Assembly (NCBI GenBank): GCA_016191895.1
Contig: JACPVD010000166.1
Span: forward strand, 1 to 9,206
Direction of reading: 5' to 3'
DNA length: 9,206 nucleotides
Origin: Chloroflexota bacterium
GTDB taxonomy: Bacteria > Chloroflexota > Anaerolineae > Anaerolineales > Villigracilaceae
In this document: one piece after another, positions 1 through 6,606 of the stretch
Numbering within the stretch: the stretch's first letter is position 1
How the letters are laid out: every line of letters begins with the position of its first letter
Made by a program: the position numbers and the translations under genes
The notes under the pieces: generated by a model
What the model saw: only the letters and a program-made list of their open reading frames with translations
Told to the model about the DNA's origin: nothing
Database searches by the model: none

Positions 1-1029
1 AAGCCTGTTCACGAGTTCGTGCCGATTCATTTCATGCACAACCTGATCACATCGACGTTGATTTTACCGACAGGAATCGAATTGCATGACGTGTGGCATA
101 CCGTCAAGGAGGCGACTCCCTATTGGGACAATTACTGGGATGGGACATTCCCCCCCAACGCGCGTCTTTATCTGACCTTGAACCTGTTCCTGCTTGCAAT
201 GGGCATTGCCGTCGGCTGGAGGTTTTCGCGCATGGCCGGGCTGGTTCCGCTGGGAGTCTTTATCTTCTATAACCTGGCAAATTCCTTCGCCCGCACCTCC
301 GGCGGACGTTACGTCGTTCCCATCGATTGGGTTGTGATTTTCTATTTCGCGCTTGGCGCGTTTCAACTCATTCTCTGGGGAATGTCTGTCTTTGGAGTGA
401 AGACTGGCGGCGGATCAACTGCCCCTGTTCATCCAGCAGTGCAACTGCCGGATGAACCAATCAGTGAATTATGGACATGGCCTCCCCTAAAAAAGGCTGC
501 CTTCATTATTATACTCTTCCTGACGTTGGGGGCGCTCATCCCGCTTTCGGAACAACCCTTTGAACGGCGCTACCCCGACCGCACCCAGGCCGAACTGCTC
601 GCGTTTTTGGATAAAGAAGGCTATCTTCAGCAAATGGGATTCGAGGGCGCGGAGATCAGGTCTGCGGTGGAGAAATGGCCGGAGTTTCGAATTGTCGCCG
701 GGCGGGCGTTGTATCCGCGCTATTTTCTGGCCGGCAAAGGCATTCCGAAAAATCGATTTCCCTACAACGCGATGGACTGTCCCAGAGTCACCTTAACGCT
801 CATCGGGCCGCAGGGAGGATACTACGTCCTCCTGCCGCTGGGTAATGTGCCGCATTTGCCCAACATGTCGGATGTGTACATCGTAGGGTGCCGGGATGGC
901 GAAACGCTCGACGCCCTGGCATTGGTTGTGATCGACCAGCCGTCGTTTGTATATGTCCGCGAGCCGGCTTCGCCGATTCAATGTCCGCTGCAACAGCCTG
1001 TTTGCGATGAAGATCGCGTCTGCCGGTGA
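1..1029 (+). CDS. Membrane protein, C-terminal part (putative GT39/PMT-type glycosyltransferase), 5' truncated
   Basis: The reading frame is open to the left edge, so this is the last 342 residues of a longer protein. A GTG at position 19 could start it, but nothing resembling a ribosome binding site precedes it and the residues before it (KPVHEF) continue naturally. Hydrophobic stretches lie at about residues 56-73, 78-95, 108-128 and 164-181. The second and third flank a conserved-looking RTSGGRYVVPIDW segment (about 98-110). After the last one comes a soluble domain of about 160 residues with several Cys near its end. Multi-TM proteins with an 'R.sGGRY..P.dw' loop between C-terminal helices are typical of PMT/GT39-like glycosyltransferases in Chloroflexota; this is recollection of the family, and the catalytic N-terminus is not visible. 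Its place beside a polysaccharide export cluster fits a role in envelope glycan synthesis. The membrane-protein call is firm; the enzyme class is tentative. Confidence 0.6.
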   Translation, partial: KPVHEFVPIHFMHNLITSTLILPTGIELHDVWHTVKEATPYWDNYWDGTFPPNARLYLTLNLFLLAMGIAVGWRFSRMAGLVPLGVFIFYNLANSFARTSGGRYVVPIDWVVIFYFALGAFQLILWGMSVFGVKTGGGSTAPVHPAVQLPDEPISELWTWPPLKKAAFIIILFLTLGALIPLSEQPFERRYPDRTQAELLAFLDKEGYLQQMGFEGAEIRSAVEKWPEFRIVAGRALYPRYFLAGKGIPKNRFPYNAMDCPRVTLTLIGPQGGYYVLLPLGNVPHLPNMSDVYIVGCRDGETLDALALVVIDQPSFVYVREPASPIQCPLQQPVCDEDRVCR

Positions 1030-1041
1030 AAAAATACCGTA

Positions 1042-1050
1042 TGGTAAAAT
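1042..1050 (+). promoter_or_regulatory. Possible extended -10 promoter
   Basis: TG at 1042-1043, one base, then TAAAAT at 1045-1050, five of six matches to TATAAT with the extended TGn. It lies 13 bases after the stop of the upstream gene and 234 bases before the wzm start, ahead of all the leader structures. No convincing -35 box is found 16-18 bases upstream, so this rests on the -10 alone. Confidence 0.3.
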
Positions 1051-1090
1051 CTAAACCCTTTGTAAAAAATTGAGTATCTTTTCAATACAT

Positions 1091-1150
1091 TGGGGTGTGG
1101 GGTGTTGTGGGCGCGCGAAGCGCGCCCACAACACCCCACTTCCCCCTTCT
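1091..1150 (-). repeat. Palindromic stem-loop repeat, copy 1 (inverted relative to copies 2 and 3)
   Basis: Positions 1097-1116 pair perfectly with 1120-1139: a 20-bp stem closed by the three-base loop GAA (1117-1119), tip GCGAAGC. The 60 bases 1091-1150 match the reverse complement of 4721-4780 at 55 of 60 positions, and similarity stops abruptly on both sides, so these mark the element's ends. Three of the five differences are the loop itself. It sits in the leader of wzm, 145 bases before the start. It contains an open frame that could be mistaken for an N-terminal extension of wzm. It resembles REP/MITE-type dispersed palindromes; no transposase is present in the window. Confidence 0.85.
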
Positions 1151-1183
1151 TTTTGAAGTTGGATTTGCTAGCGCATAAATCTC

Positions 1184-1252
1184 TCGTAAAAACCCTAAAG
1201 GTCTTTTTTGCCGATCAGGGTTTTACGAAGGCACAGGAGACCTTTAGGGTTT
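1184..1252 (+). repeat. Competing inverted repeats in the wzm leader
   Basis: Three segments can pair two ways. Segment A (1190-1204, aaaccctaaaggtct) is a perfect 15-bp complement of segment C (1238-1252). The overlapping segment 1184-1196 also pairs with segment B (1217-1228, agggttttacga) over 12 bp with one bulged A. A:B and A:C share bases 1190-1196 and exclude each other. Six T's (1204-1209) follow segment A. The end of segment C is 32 bases before the wzm ATG. This is attenuator-like geometry, but it could equally be a decayed dispersed repeat. I recognise no known riboswitch class. Confidence 0.55.
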
Positions 1253-1284
1253 CCGTGTACGGTAGAGAAAAGTTGGAGAACGAA

Positions 1285-2112
1285 ATGAGTATTTCCAAGG
1301 ATGCGATCTACGACAGCGCAAAACGCGGACCGGTGGCGCTGGAGGAATTGCGCGGCGTGTTCCAATACCGCGGATTGATCCTGCAATTGATCCGCAAGGA
1401 CGTCGTCGCGCGTTACAAACGCTCCGTCCTCGGCGTTGCGTGGACGATGCTCCACCCGCTGGGGATGATGATCATTCTGTCGCTGGTGTTTTCCACGTTG
1501 TATCACAGGCAGGGCGATTACCCGGCCTACATCCTCAGCGGCCTGATCGCCTGGTCGTTTTTTTCGCAGACCACAAACGGAATGATCTCCCAGATCGTCT
1601 GGGGCGGAGCGTTGATGCGGAAAATCTACGTGCCGCACACATCCTTTGCGGTCGCTTCGGTCGGCACGGGGATGGTCAATCTCGCGTTGTCGTTCGTCCC
1701 CCTTTTTTTGATCGTCCTGCTGGTGGGCATACCGATTCGCTGGAGCATCCTGTTCCTGCCGGTTTCCATGCTGCTGCTGGCGGCTTTTGCGCTGGGCGTG
1801 GGGCTGATCATCTCCACCGTTTCGATCTACTTCCCGGATGTCTCCGAGATGTACAGCCTTGTGTTGATCGGCTGGATGTATATGACACCCATCATCTATC
1901 CCGAAACCTTGATTCCCGAATCGTACCGCTACTGGTTTTTCAGGCTGAACCCCATGTATTATTATTTGAAGATATTCCGCGCGCCGGTCTACGATGGAAT
2001 GCTCCCCGAAATGGACATCCTGCTTCCCGCCGTGTTGATCTCCATCCTGGCCCTCACTGTCGGCTGGCTGTTCTTTTCCAAAAAATCCGATGATTTCGCC
2101 TATCACTTGTAG
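1285..2112 (+). CDS. wzm: ABC-2 type polysaccharide export permease (Wzm-like)
   Basis: Membrane subunit of an ABC exporter that moves a finished polysaccharide (O-antigen, teichoic acid or capsule type) across the cytoplasmic membrane, powered by the neighbouring ATPase. The 275-residue length is normal. The N-terminus has the family's cytoplasmic amphipathic segment (about 22-46, with RKDVVARYKRS) followed by LGVAWTMLHPLGMM at 49-62. About six hydrophobic segments lie near 55-73, 81-97, 125-148, 155-179, 189-207 and 246-264, with YFPD (182-185) and a late NPMYYY (222-227), both typical of the family. I start at ATG 1285 because GGAG at 1275-1278 precedes it at normal spacing. The frame stays open back to 1090, but that extension is only a translation of the hairpin repeat and leader. 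It ends 8 bases before wzt, whose RBS overlaps its stop. The family call is confident; the exported glycan is unknown. Confidence 0.9.
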   Translation: MSISKDAIYDSAKRGPVALEELRGVFQYRGLILQLIRKDVVARYKRSVLGVAWTMLHPLGMMIILSLVFSTLYHRQGDYPAYILSGLIAWSFFSQTTNGMISQIVWGGALMRKIYVPHTSFAVASVGTGMVNLALSFVPLFLIVLLVGIPIRWSILFLPVSMLLLAAFALGVGLIISTVSIYFPDVSEMYSLVLIGWMYMTPIIYPETLIPESYRYWFFRLNPMYYYLKIFRAPVYDGMLPEMDILLPAVLISILALTVGWLFFSKKSDDFAYHL

Positions 2113-2120
2113 GAAGACGC

Positions 2121-2909
2121 ATGACCGATCATTTGCCGGAAGAAGTTGTCCGCCTCGAAAATGTTTCCGTTCACTATCGCAAGCCGGGCAGCCGCATTCG
2201 CACTTTTAAAGAGTACGCGATCCGCACCCTTCAACGCCGGCTTCAATTCAAGGAATTCCACGCCCTGCAGGATGTGAACCTGACCATTCAGCGCGGCGAG
2301 ATATTTGGAATCATCGGAAACAACGGCGCGGGGAAAAGCACCCTGCTGAAAGTGATCTCCCGCGTGCTGGTGCCCACGCAGGGACGGGTGTGGATCAAGG
2401 GCGTGGTGACGCCGCTGCTGGAATTGGGCGCGGGCTTTCACCCGGAATTGACCGGGCGCGAGAACGTTTTTCTCAACGGATCGATTCTCGGCCATTCCCT
2501 GCGCGATATCGAAGATCACATGGAGGAAATCATCCGTTTTTCCGGGCTGCGCGAATTCATCGATTCGCCGGTGCGCACGTATTCGAGCGGCATGTACGCC
2601 CGGCTTGGGTTTGCCACCGCCACCACCTGGGAACCGGATATTTTGCTCCTCGATGAAGTCCTGTCGGTCGGCGACGAGGCGTTTCGCGCAAAATGCGAGA
2701 AGCGCATGAAAGGCTTCCGTAACGGCAGTACCACCTCCATTCTCGTCTCTCATTCCATGGAATCCGTGATCGCGTTGTGCAGCCGCGTCGCATGGTTCGA
2801 CAAGGGAGAGATTCGCGCCATTGGCCCTGCAAAGGAAGTTGTGGCCCAATATCGCAAGGCACAGCCGGGAGAAAAGGAAAATGCAGTTCACAAGAACAAG
2901 CCTGCCTGA
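2121..2909 (+). CDS. wzt: ABC transporter ATP-binding protein for polysaccharide export (Wzt/TagH-like)
   Basis: Cytoplasmic ATPase partner of Wzm. Motifs in order: Walker A GNNGAGKST (66-74), signature YSSGM (144-148, the form typical of polysaccharide exporters), Walker B ILLLDE (164-169), D-loop LSVGDE (171-176) and switch His in VSHS (His201). At 262 residues it has only the nucleotide-binding domain. It lacks the C-terminal glycan-recognition domain found in Wzt proteins that read a terminal modification, so export probably does not depend on a capped chain end. The start is ATG 2121, with AGGAAG at 2111-2116 overlapping the wzm stop codon, which points to coupled translation. The last 29 bases overlap rfbC in another frame, so wzm, wzt and rfbC read as one operon. 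Confidence 0.93.
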   Translation: MTDHLPEEVVRLENVSVHYRKPGSRIRTFKEYAIRTLQRRLQFKEFHALQDVNLTIQRGEIFGIIGNNGAGKSTLLKVISRVLVPTQGRVWIKGVVTPLLELGAGFHPELTGRENVFLNGSILGHSLRDIEDHMEEIIRFSGLREFIDSPVRTYSSGMYARLGFATATTWEPDILLLDEVLSVGDEAFRAKCEKRMKGFRNGSTTSILVSHSMESVIALCSRVAWFDKGEIRAIGPAKEVVAQYRKAQPGEKENAVHKNKPA

Positions 2910-3429
2910 TGTCATCCTGATCGAGCCGAAGGTGTTCATCGATCCGCGCGGATTCTTTTTGGAAAGTTACCGGAAGGAACGTTTTTTCGCCGCCGGCATC
3001 CAGGCCGATTTTGTGCAGGATAACCACTCGGCGTCCACAAGAGGGGTTTTACGCGGACTTCATTATCAGATCCGCCAGCCGCAGGGCAAACTCGTCCGCG
3101 TGGCGGCGGGCGCGATCTTCGATGTGGCTGTGGATCTGCGCCGCAGTTCGTCGACGTTCGGTCAATCTGTCGGGGCGATTCTCTCGTCAGAAAACAGGAG
3201 CATGCTTTGGGTCCCGCCCGGATTCGCGCACGGATTCTACGTCATGAGCGAGCGGGCGGAAGTCCTGTATAAGGCTTCGGATTATTATGCCCCGCAATGG
3301 GAGCGTTCATTATTGTGGAACGATCCCGCGCTGAAGATCGACTGGCCGATCGCAAACGGCGAGCCGCCGATCCTTTCGGAGAAGGACGCGCGCGGAACGT
3401 TGTTGTCTGAATCGGAAACGTATGAGTAG
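2881..3429 (+). CDS. rfbC: dTDP-4-dehydrorhamnose 3,5-epimerase (RmlC)
   Basis: Third enzyme of dTDP-L-rhamnose synthesis: epimerises C3 and C5 of dTDP-4-keto-6-deoxy-glucose. The 182-residue length is typical of this cupin-fold dimer. Visible family signatures: DPRGFFLESY (21-30), VQDNHSASTRGVLRGLHYQ (45-63) containing the likely catalytic His61, VPPGFAHGF (111-119), YKASDYY (130-136) with the substrate-site Tyr, and LSEKDA (165-170), whose Asp169 fits the partner of the His-Asp dyad. I chose ATG 2881, 29 bases inside the end of wzt, rather than an in-frame upstream codon, because the protein then begins at the usual family N-terminus and GGGAG at 2867-2871 precedes it. It is followed by a 99-base gap holding hairpin copy 2. 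Confidence 0.94.
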   Translation: MQFTRTSLPDVILIEPKVFIDPRGFFLESYRKERFFAAGIQADFVQDNHSASTRGVLRGLHYQIRQPQGKLVRVAAGAIFDVAVDLRRSSSTFGQSVGAILSSENRSMLWVPPGFAHGFYVMSERAEVLYKASDYYAPQWERSLLWNDPALKIDWPIANGEPPILSEKDARGTLLSESETYE

Positions 3430-3448
3430 GTTTGCCGCAAAAAAAGAT

Positions 3449-3496
3449 GTGGGGTGTTGCGAGCGCGCGAAGCGCGCTCGCAACACCCCACACCCC
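3449..3496 (+). repeat. Palindromic stem-loop repeat, copy 2
   Basis: Positions 3449-3468 pair perfectly with 3472-3491 around loop GAA (3469-3471). Against copy 1 the stem differs at two places on each side, and all four changes preserve pairing: T-A becomes C-G at stem position 12, and G-C becomes A-T at position 14. The right flank ACACCCC continues as in copy 3, so it has the same orientation as copy 3. It lies between rfbC (20 bases after its stop) and rfbB (37 bases before its start). In mRNA it would form a very stable hairpin between the two genes. Without a following T-run it does not look like a classical intrinsic terminator. Confidence 0.85.
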
Positions 3497-3528
3497 GATT
3501 TATGCGGTAAAAGATCTTTGGAGTTGCC

Positions 3529-4596
3529 ATGAAAAATATTTTAGTCACCGGTGGGGCGGGCTTTATCGGCTCGAATTTTGTGCGCCATCTGCTGGAGGTT
3601 GAGCCCGATGTTCGTGTTATCAACCTCGATGCATTGACCTATGCCGGCAGTCTCGAAAATTTGAAAGACCTGCCCGGCGCGGACCGCCATGCGTTCGTAC
3701 AGGGCGACATCTGCAACCGCGATCTTGTGAGCGAACTGCTGCGCAAGCATCAGATCGACACCATCGTCCACTTCGCCGCAGAATCGCACGTGGATCGCTC
3801 CATTCTCGGCCCGGAGCCGTTCATTCAAACCAATGTGTTCGGCACGTTTGCTTTGCTCGAAGCGGCGCGTCAATACTGGCTTGTGGAAAAGGCCCTGCCT
3901 GTCGGGCAAGTCCGCTTTCATCATGTTTCCACGGATGAAGTGTACGGCACATTGAAACCCGATGACCCCGCCTTCTCCGAGACGACGCCCTATGCGCCCA
4001 ACTCGCCGTATGCGGCCTCGAAGGCTTCGAGCGATCATTTGGTTCGTTCGTATCATCACACTTATCAAATGCCGGTGACCATATCCAACTGTTCCAATAA
4101 CTATGGCCCGCGACAGTTTCCCGAAAAATTGATCCCGCTTGTCATCTTGAATGCGTTGACCGGCAAACCCCTGCCCGTCTATGGCGATGGACAGCAGATC
4201 CGCGACTGGCTTTACGTCACCGATCATTGCGAGGCCATTCACAGGATTTTGGCAAAGGGACAGCCCGGCGAGACCTATAACATCGGCGGCAACAACCAGC
4301 CCGCCAATTTGACCATCGTCGAAACCATCTGTGATCTGTTGGATGAATTGAAACCCGCTTCGGAACCGCGCCGCAAGTTGATTCAATTCGTCACCGACCG
4401 CCCCGGACATGACCGCCGCTACGCGATGAACATCGCCAGGATCGAGCGTGAACTCGGCTGGAAGCCGCGCTATTCCTTGAATGAAGGCCTGCTCGCCACG
4501 GTGCAGTGGATCCTCTCCAACCCCGAATGGCTGGAGGCCATCCAAAAACAAAAAGAGTACCAATCATGGGTGGATAAGAATTACGAAAAGAGGTAA
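3529..4596 (+). CDS. rfbB: dTDP-glucose 4,6-dehydratase (RmlB)
   Basis: Second step of the dTDP-L-rhamnose pathway: NAD-dependent conversion of dTDP-glucose to dTDP-4-keto-6-deoxy-glucose. It is a short-chain dehydrogenase of the extended type, 355 residues, a normal length. Visible: nucleotide-binding GGAGFIG (8-14), LDALTYAG (33-40), FAAESHVDRS (82-91), the dehydratase-specific STDEVYG with Thr135-Asp136-Glu137, the YxxxK pair Tyr161/Lys165, NCSNNYGPRQFPEK (187-200), and a late RPGHDRRYAMN that is characteristic of RmlB. The start ATG 3529 has GGAG at 3520-3523, five bases away. It is separated from rfbC by 99 bases and from rfbA by 199 bases, both gaps holding repeats, so transcription may continue but translation is not coupled. 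The function is secure. Confidence 0.96.
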   Translation: MKNILVTGGAGFIGSNFVRHLLEVEPDVRVINLDALTYAGSLENLKDLPGADRHAFVQGDICNRDLVSELLRKHQIDTIVHFAAESHVDRSILGPEPFIQTNVFGTFALLEAARQYWLVEKALPVGQVRFHHVSTDEVYGTLKPDDPAFSETTPYAPNSPYAASKASSDHLVRSYHHTYQMPVTISNCSNNYGPRQFPEKLIPLVILNALTGKPLPVYGDGQQIRDWLYVTDHCEAIHRILAKGQPGETYNIGGNNQPANLTIVETICDLLDELKPASEPRRKLIQFVTDRPGHDRRYAMNIARIERELGWKPRYSLNEGLLATVQWILSNPEWLEAIQKQKEYQSWVDKNYEKR

Positions 4597-4618
4597 AGTT
4601 GTTTACTGACGTTATGTA

Positions 4619-4709
4619 GTGCGTCGCACCAAACGGGTGGATTCGCCCAATTATTAACGAAGAAGAATCTATACGTGAGGTTGGTCCTGTTCAACATGGT
4701 GCGACGCAC
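4619..4709. repeat. 91-bp element with 12-bp terminal inverted repeats
   Basis: GTGCGTCGCACC at 4619-4630 is the exact inverse complement of GGTGCGACGCAC at 4698-4709, enclosing 67 bases. Each arm is itself a near-palindrome (GTGCG-N-CGCAC). A small inner stem-loop, gggtg/cgccc, lies at 4635-4648. The element begins 22 bases after the rfbB stop. Hairpin copy 3 starts 11 bases after its right end. No clear target-site duplication is visible. It looks like a small non-autonomous repeat of MITE type; no open frame inside is credible. Confidence 0.65.
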
Positions 4710-4720
4710 CCTATGCGAAG

Positions 4721-4780
4721 AGAAGGGAGAAGTGGGGTGTTGTGGACGCGCGAAGCGCGCCCACAACACCCCACACCCCA
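4721..4780 (+). repeat. Palindromic stem-loop repeat, copy 3
   Basis: Positions 4732-4751 pair with 4755-4774 around loop GAA (4752-4754), 19 of 20 pairs; the exception is A4746 opposite C4760. The 60-base unit is 55/60 identical to the reverse complement of copy 1. It ends four bases before the Shine-Dalgarno GGAG of rfbA (4784-4787), so in mRNA the hairpin would sit directly beside the ribosome binding site and could affect access. The single mismatch suggests this copy is starting to decay or is a recent variant. Confidence 0.85.
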
Positions 4781-4795
4781 AGAGGAGAAACCATT

Positions 4796-5668
4796 ATGAA
4801 GGGAATCATCCTTGCCGGCGGGCGCGGCACGCGCCTGCACCCGCTTACGTTTTCGATGAGCAAACAACTCCTGCCGGTCTACGACAAGCCGATGGTGTAC
4901 TATCCGCTTTCGATGTTGATGCTGGCCGACATCCGTGAGATTCTGGTCATCAGCACGCCGGAAGACCTGCCGCTGTTTCGCAATTTGCTTGGGGATGGAA
5001 GTCAGTGGGGGTTGCGATTCTCCTACGCCGAGCAGGACCAGCCGCGGGGACTGGCGGATGCGTTTCGCGTCGGCGCGGAATTCGTCGGGAAGGAATCCTC
5101 CTGTTTGATCCTCGGCGATAACATCTTTTTCGGTCACGGCCTGCCGGAGATTTTGCGCCGCGCATCCACCATGACGAAAGGCGCGTGTGTCTTTGCCTAT
5201 GCCGTGCGCGACCCCGAACGTTACGGCGTGGTCGAGTTCGATGGCGCGGGCAAAGTGATCAGCCTCGAAGAAAAACCCGCGAAGCCCAAATCGCATTACG
5301 CCGTGCCCGGCATTTATTTTTATGATTCAAGCGTGGTGGAACTGGCCGCAAATTTACAGCCATCGAAACGCGGCGAGCTGGAGATCACCGACTTGAATCG
5401 CCTGTACCTCGAACGCGGCGACCTGCGGGTGGAGGCGATGGGGCGCGGCACGGCCTGGCTCGACGCCGGCACGCACGAGTCGCTTTTGCAGGCGGCCAAT
5501 TTCATCCAGGCTGTGCAGGAGCGGCAGGGCATGATGATCTCGTGTCCGGAAGAGATCGCCTTTCGCATGGGCTTCATCGACAAGGAAAAACTTTTGGAAC
5601 TGGCCGGGAAATTAAAAAACAATTCCTACGGCCAGTATCTTTTGGATCTCGCGAACGGAAAAATCTGA
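4796..5668 (+). CDS. rfbA: Glucose-1-phosphate thymidylyltransferase (RmlA)
   Basis: First enzyme of the pathway: joins dTTP and alpha-D-glucose-1-phosphate into dTDP-glucose and pyrophosphate. It is 290 residues long, the usual size of the short RmlA form. Visible: the N-terminal nucleotide-binding signature [12 protein letters not shown] (7-18) with [11 protein letters not shown] (23-33), LGDN (106-109) whose Asp108 is the expected metal ligand, EEKP (158-161), GELEITD (193-199) and WLDAGTH (221-227) with the second metal-binding Asp223. I start at ATG 4796, preceded by GGAG at 4784-4787. The frame is open upstream for 18 codons, but those only translate hairpin copy 3. The stop codon overlaps the rfbD start (TGATG), so rfbA and rfbD are translationally coupled. 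Confidence 0.96.
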   Translation: MKGIILAGGRGTRLHPLTFSMSKQLLPVYDKPMVYYPLSMLMLADIREILVISTPEDLPLFRNLLGDGSQWGLRFSYAEQDQPRGLADAFRVGAEFVGKESSCLILGDNIFFGHGLPEILRRASTMTKGACVFAYAVRDPERYGVVEFDGAGKVISLEEKPAKPKSHYAVPGIYFYDSSVVELAANLQPSKRGELEITDLNRLYLERGDLRVEAMGRGTAWLDAGTHESLLQAANFIQAVQERQGMMISCPEEIAFRMGFIDKEKLLELAGKLKNNSYGQYLLDLANGKI

Positions 5669-6537
5669 TGCGGATTTTATTACTGGGAAACACCGGCCAA
5701 TTGGGATGGGAATTACAACGCTGCCTGCTTCCATTGGGCGACGTGAACGGGCTCGACTACCCGGAGATCGATCTTTCCAACCCGGGGCAGGGTCTGCGCG
5801 AGATGATTCGCGCCGCCAAACCCGAAATCATCGTCAACGCCACCGCCTACACCGCCGTGGACGTTGCCGAAAGCAGGCGCGATCTTGCGTATGCGATCAA
5901 TGCGACCTCCTCCGCGGTGATGGCCGAAGAGGCAAAGGCGCTCGGCGCGACGTTGATCCACTATTCGACCGATTATGTCTTCGACGGTTCGAAAGGAGGG
6001 CCGTATATCGAAACAGATACCCCCAACCCGTTGAATGTGTACGGCTCCAGCAAACTGGAGGGAGAACAGGCGGTTCAATCGGCCGGTGGGTCGCATCTCA
6101 TCTTTCGCACCGCGTGGGTATACAGCCTGCGGCGCGAGAGTTTTGTCACCAAGTCGCTGTTATGGGCAAGGGAAAATGAAACCCTGCGCGTGGTGGATGA
6201 CCAGGTCAGCAACCCCACGTCGGCGCGGATGCTGGCGGAAATCACCGCGCAACTATTGGCGCGGGGCCGGGACCATGTGAGCGAACGAGCCGGCCTGTAT
6301 CATCTGGCCGGGGATGGCTTTACCAGCCGCCTCGGGTGGACCCGGTTAATTTTGGAACTCGACCCCGGCCGCGGGGAGCAAAAGACGCGCGAAATCCTTC
6401 CCGCATCCACCGCCGATTTCCCCACCCCGGCCCGCCGTCCGCTGTTTTCTGCGCTGAATTGTGACCGATTCGCAGCGGTTTTCGGCCTGCGCCTGCCAAA
6501 TTGGCAACTGTCCCTGCGGCTGGCGATGCAGGGGTAG
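5668..6537 (+). CDS. rfbD: dTDP-4-dehydrorhamnose reductase (RmlD)
   Basis: Last step: NAD(P)H-dependent reduction of dTDP-4-keto-L-rhamnose to dTDP-L-rhamnose. It is a 289-residue short-chain reductase. Visible: nucleotide-binding GNTGQLG (7-13), VNATAYTAVDVAE (56-68, the family 'A.T.VD.AE' block), STDYVFDG (100-107, catalytic Thr101), the Y125-x3-K129 pair in NVYGSSKLEGE, FRTAWVYS further on, and VVDDQVSNPTSA, another RmlD hallmark. The start ATG 5668 shares one base with the rfbA stop codon. An open frame extends further upstream inside rfbA, but the chosen start gives the canonical beta-strand plus glycine-rich loop N-terminus. With rfbA, rfbB and rfbC it completes the rhamnose pathway. 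It is probably the last gene of this cluster, since a different type of gene follows after 69 bases. Confidence 0.95.
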   Translation: MRILLLGNTGQLGWELQRCLLPLGDVNGLDYPEIDLSNPGQGLREMIRAAKPEIIVNATAYTAVDVAESRRDLAYAINATSSAVMAEEAKALGATLIHYSTDYVFDGSKGGPYIETDTPNPLNVYGSSKLEGEQAVQSAGGSHLIFRTAWVYSLRRESFVTKSLLWARENETLRVVDDQVSNPTSARMLAEITAQLLARGRDHVSERAGLYHLAGDGFTSRLGWTRLILELDPGRGEQKTREILPASTADFPTPARRPLFSALNCDRFAAVFGLRLPNWQLSLRLAMQG

Positions 6538-6606
6538 GGTTGCGGGGGGACGTTGCCGCGCTTGCAATTTTGAAATTGACGGTCTCTTTTTACCTCTTTA
6601 TCCGTT

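Noticed and set aside
1090..1284. In-frame upstream extension of wzm by 65 codons
   Set aside because: The extra residues are a translation of the hairpin repeat and leader. The same peptide appears on the minus strand of copy 3, and ATG 1285 has a proper RBS and family-like N-terminus.
2103..2939. Long minus-strand frames opposite wzm, wzt, rfbB and others
   Set aside because: They lie entirely opposite well-identified genes and have His/Gln/Arg-rich shadow composition with no recognisable motifs.
3449..3491. Hairpin copies as intrinsic terminators
   Set aside because: None of the three stems is followed by a T-run on the + strand, and each lies inside the polysaccharide cluster ahead of a gene that belongs to it.
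1091..4780. CRISPR array from the repeated palindromes
   Set aside because: There are only three copies, more than 1 kb apart and in mixed orientation, with genes rather than spacers between them, and no cas genes.
4742..4795. In-frame upstream extension of rfbA
   Set aside because: It only translates hairpin copy 3; ATG 4796 with GGAG at 4784-4787 gives the canonical RmlA N-terminus.
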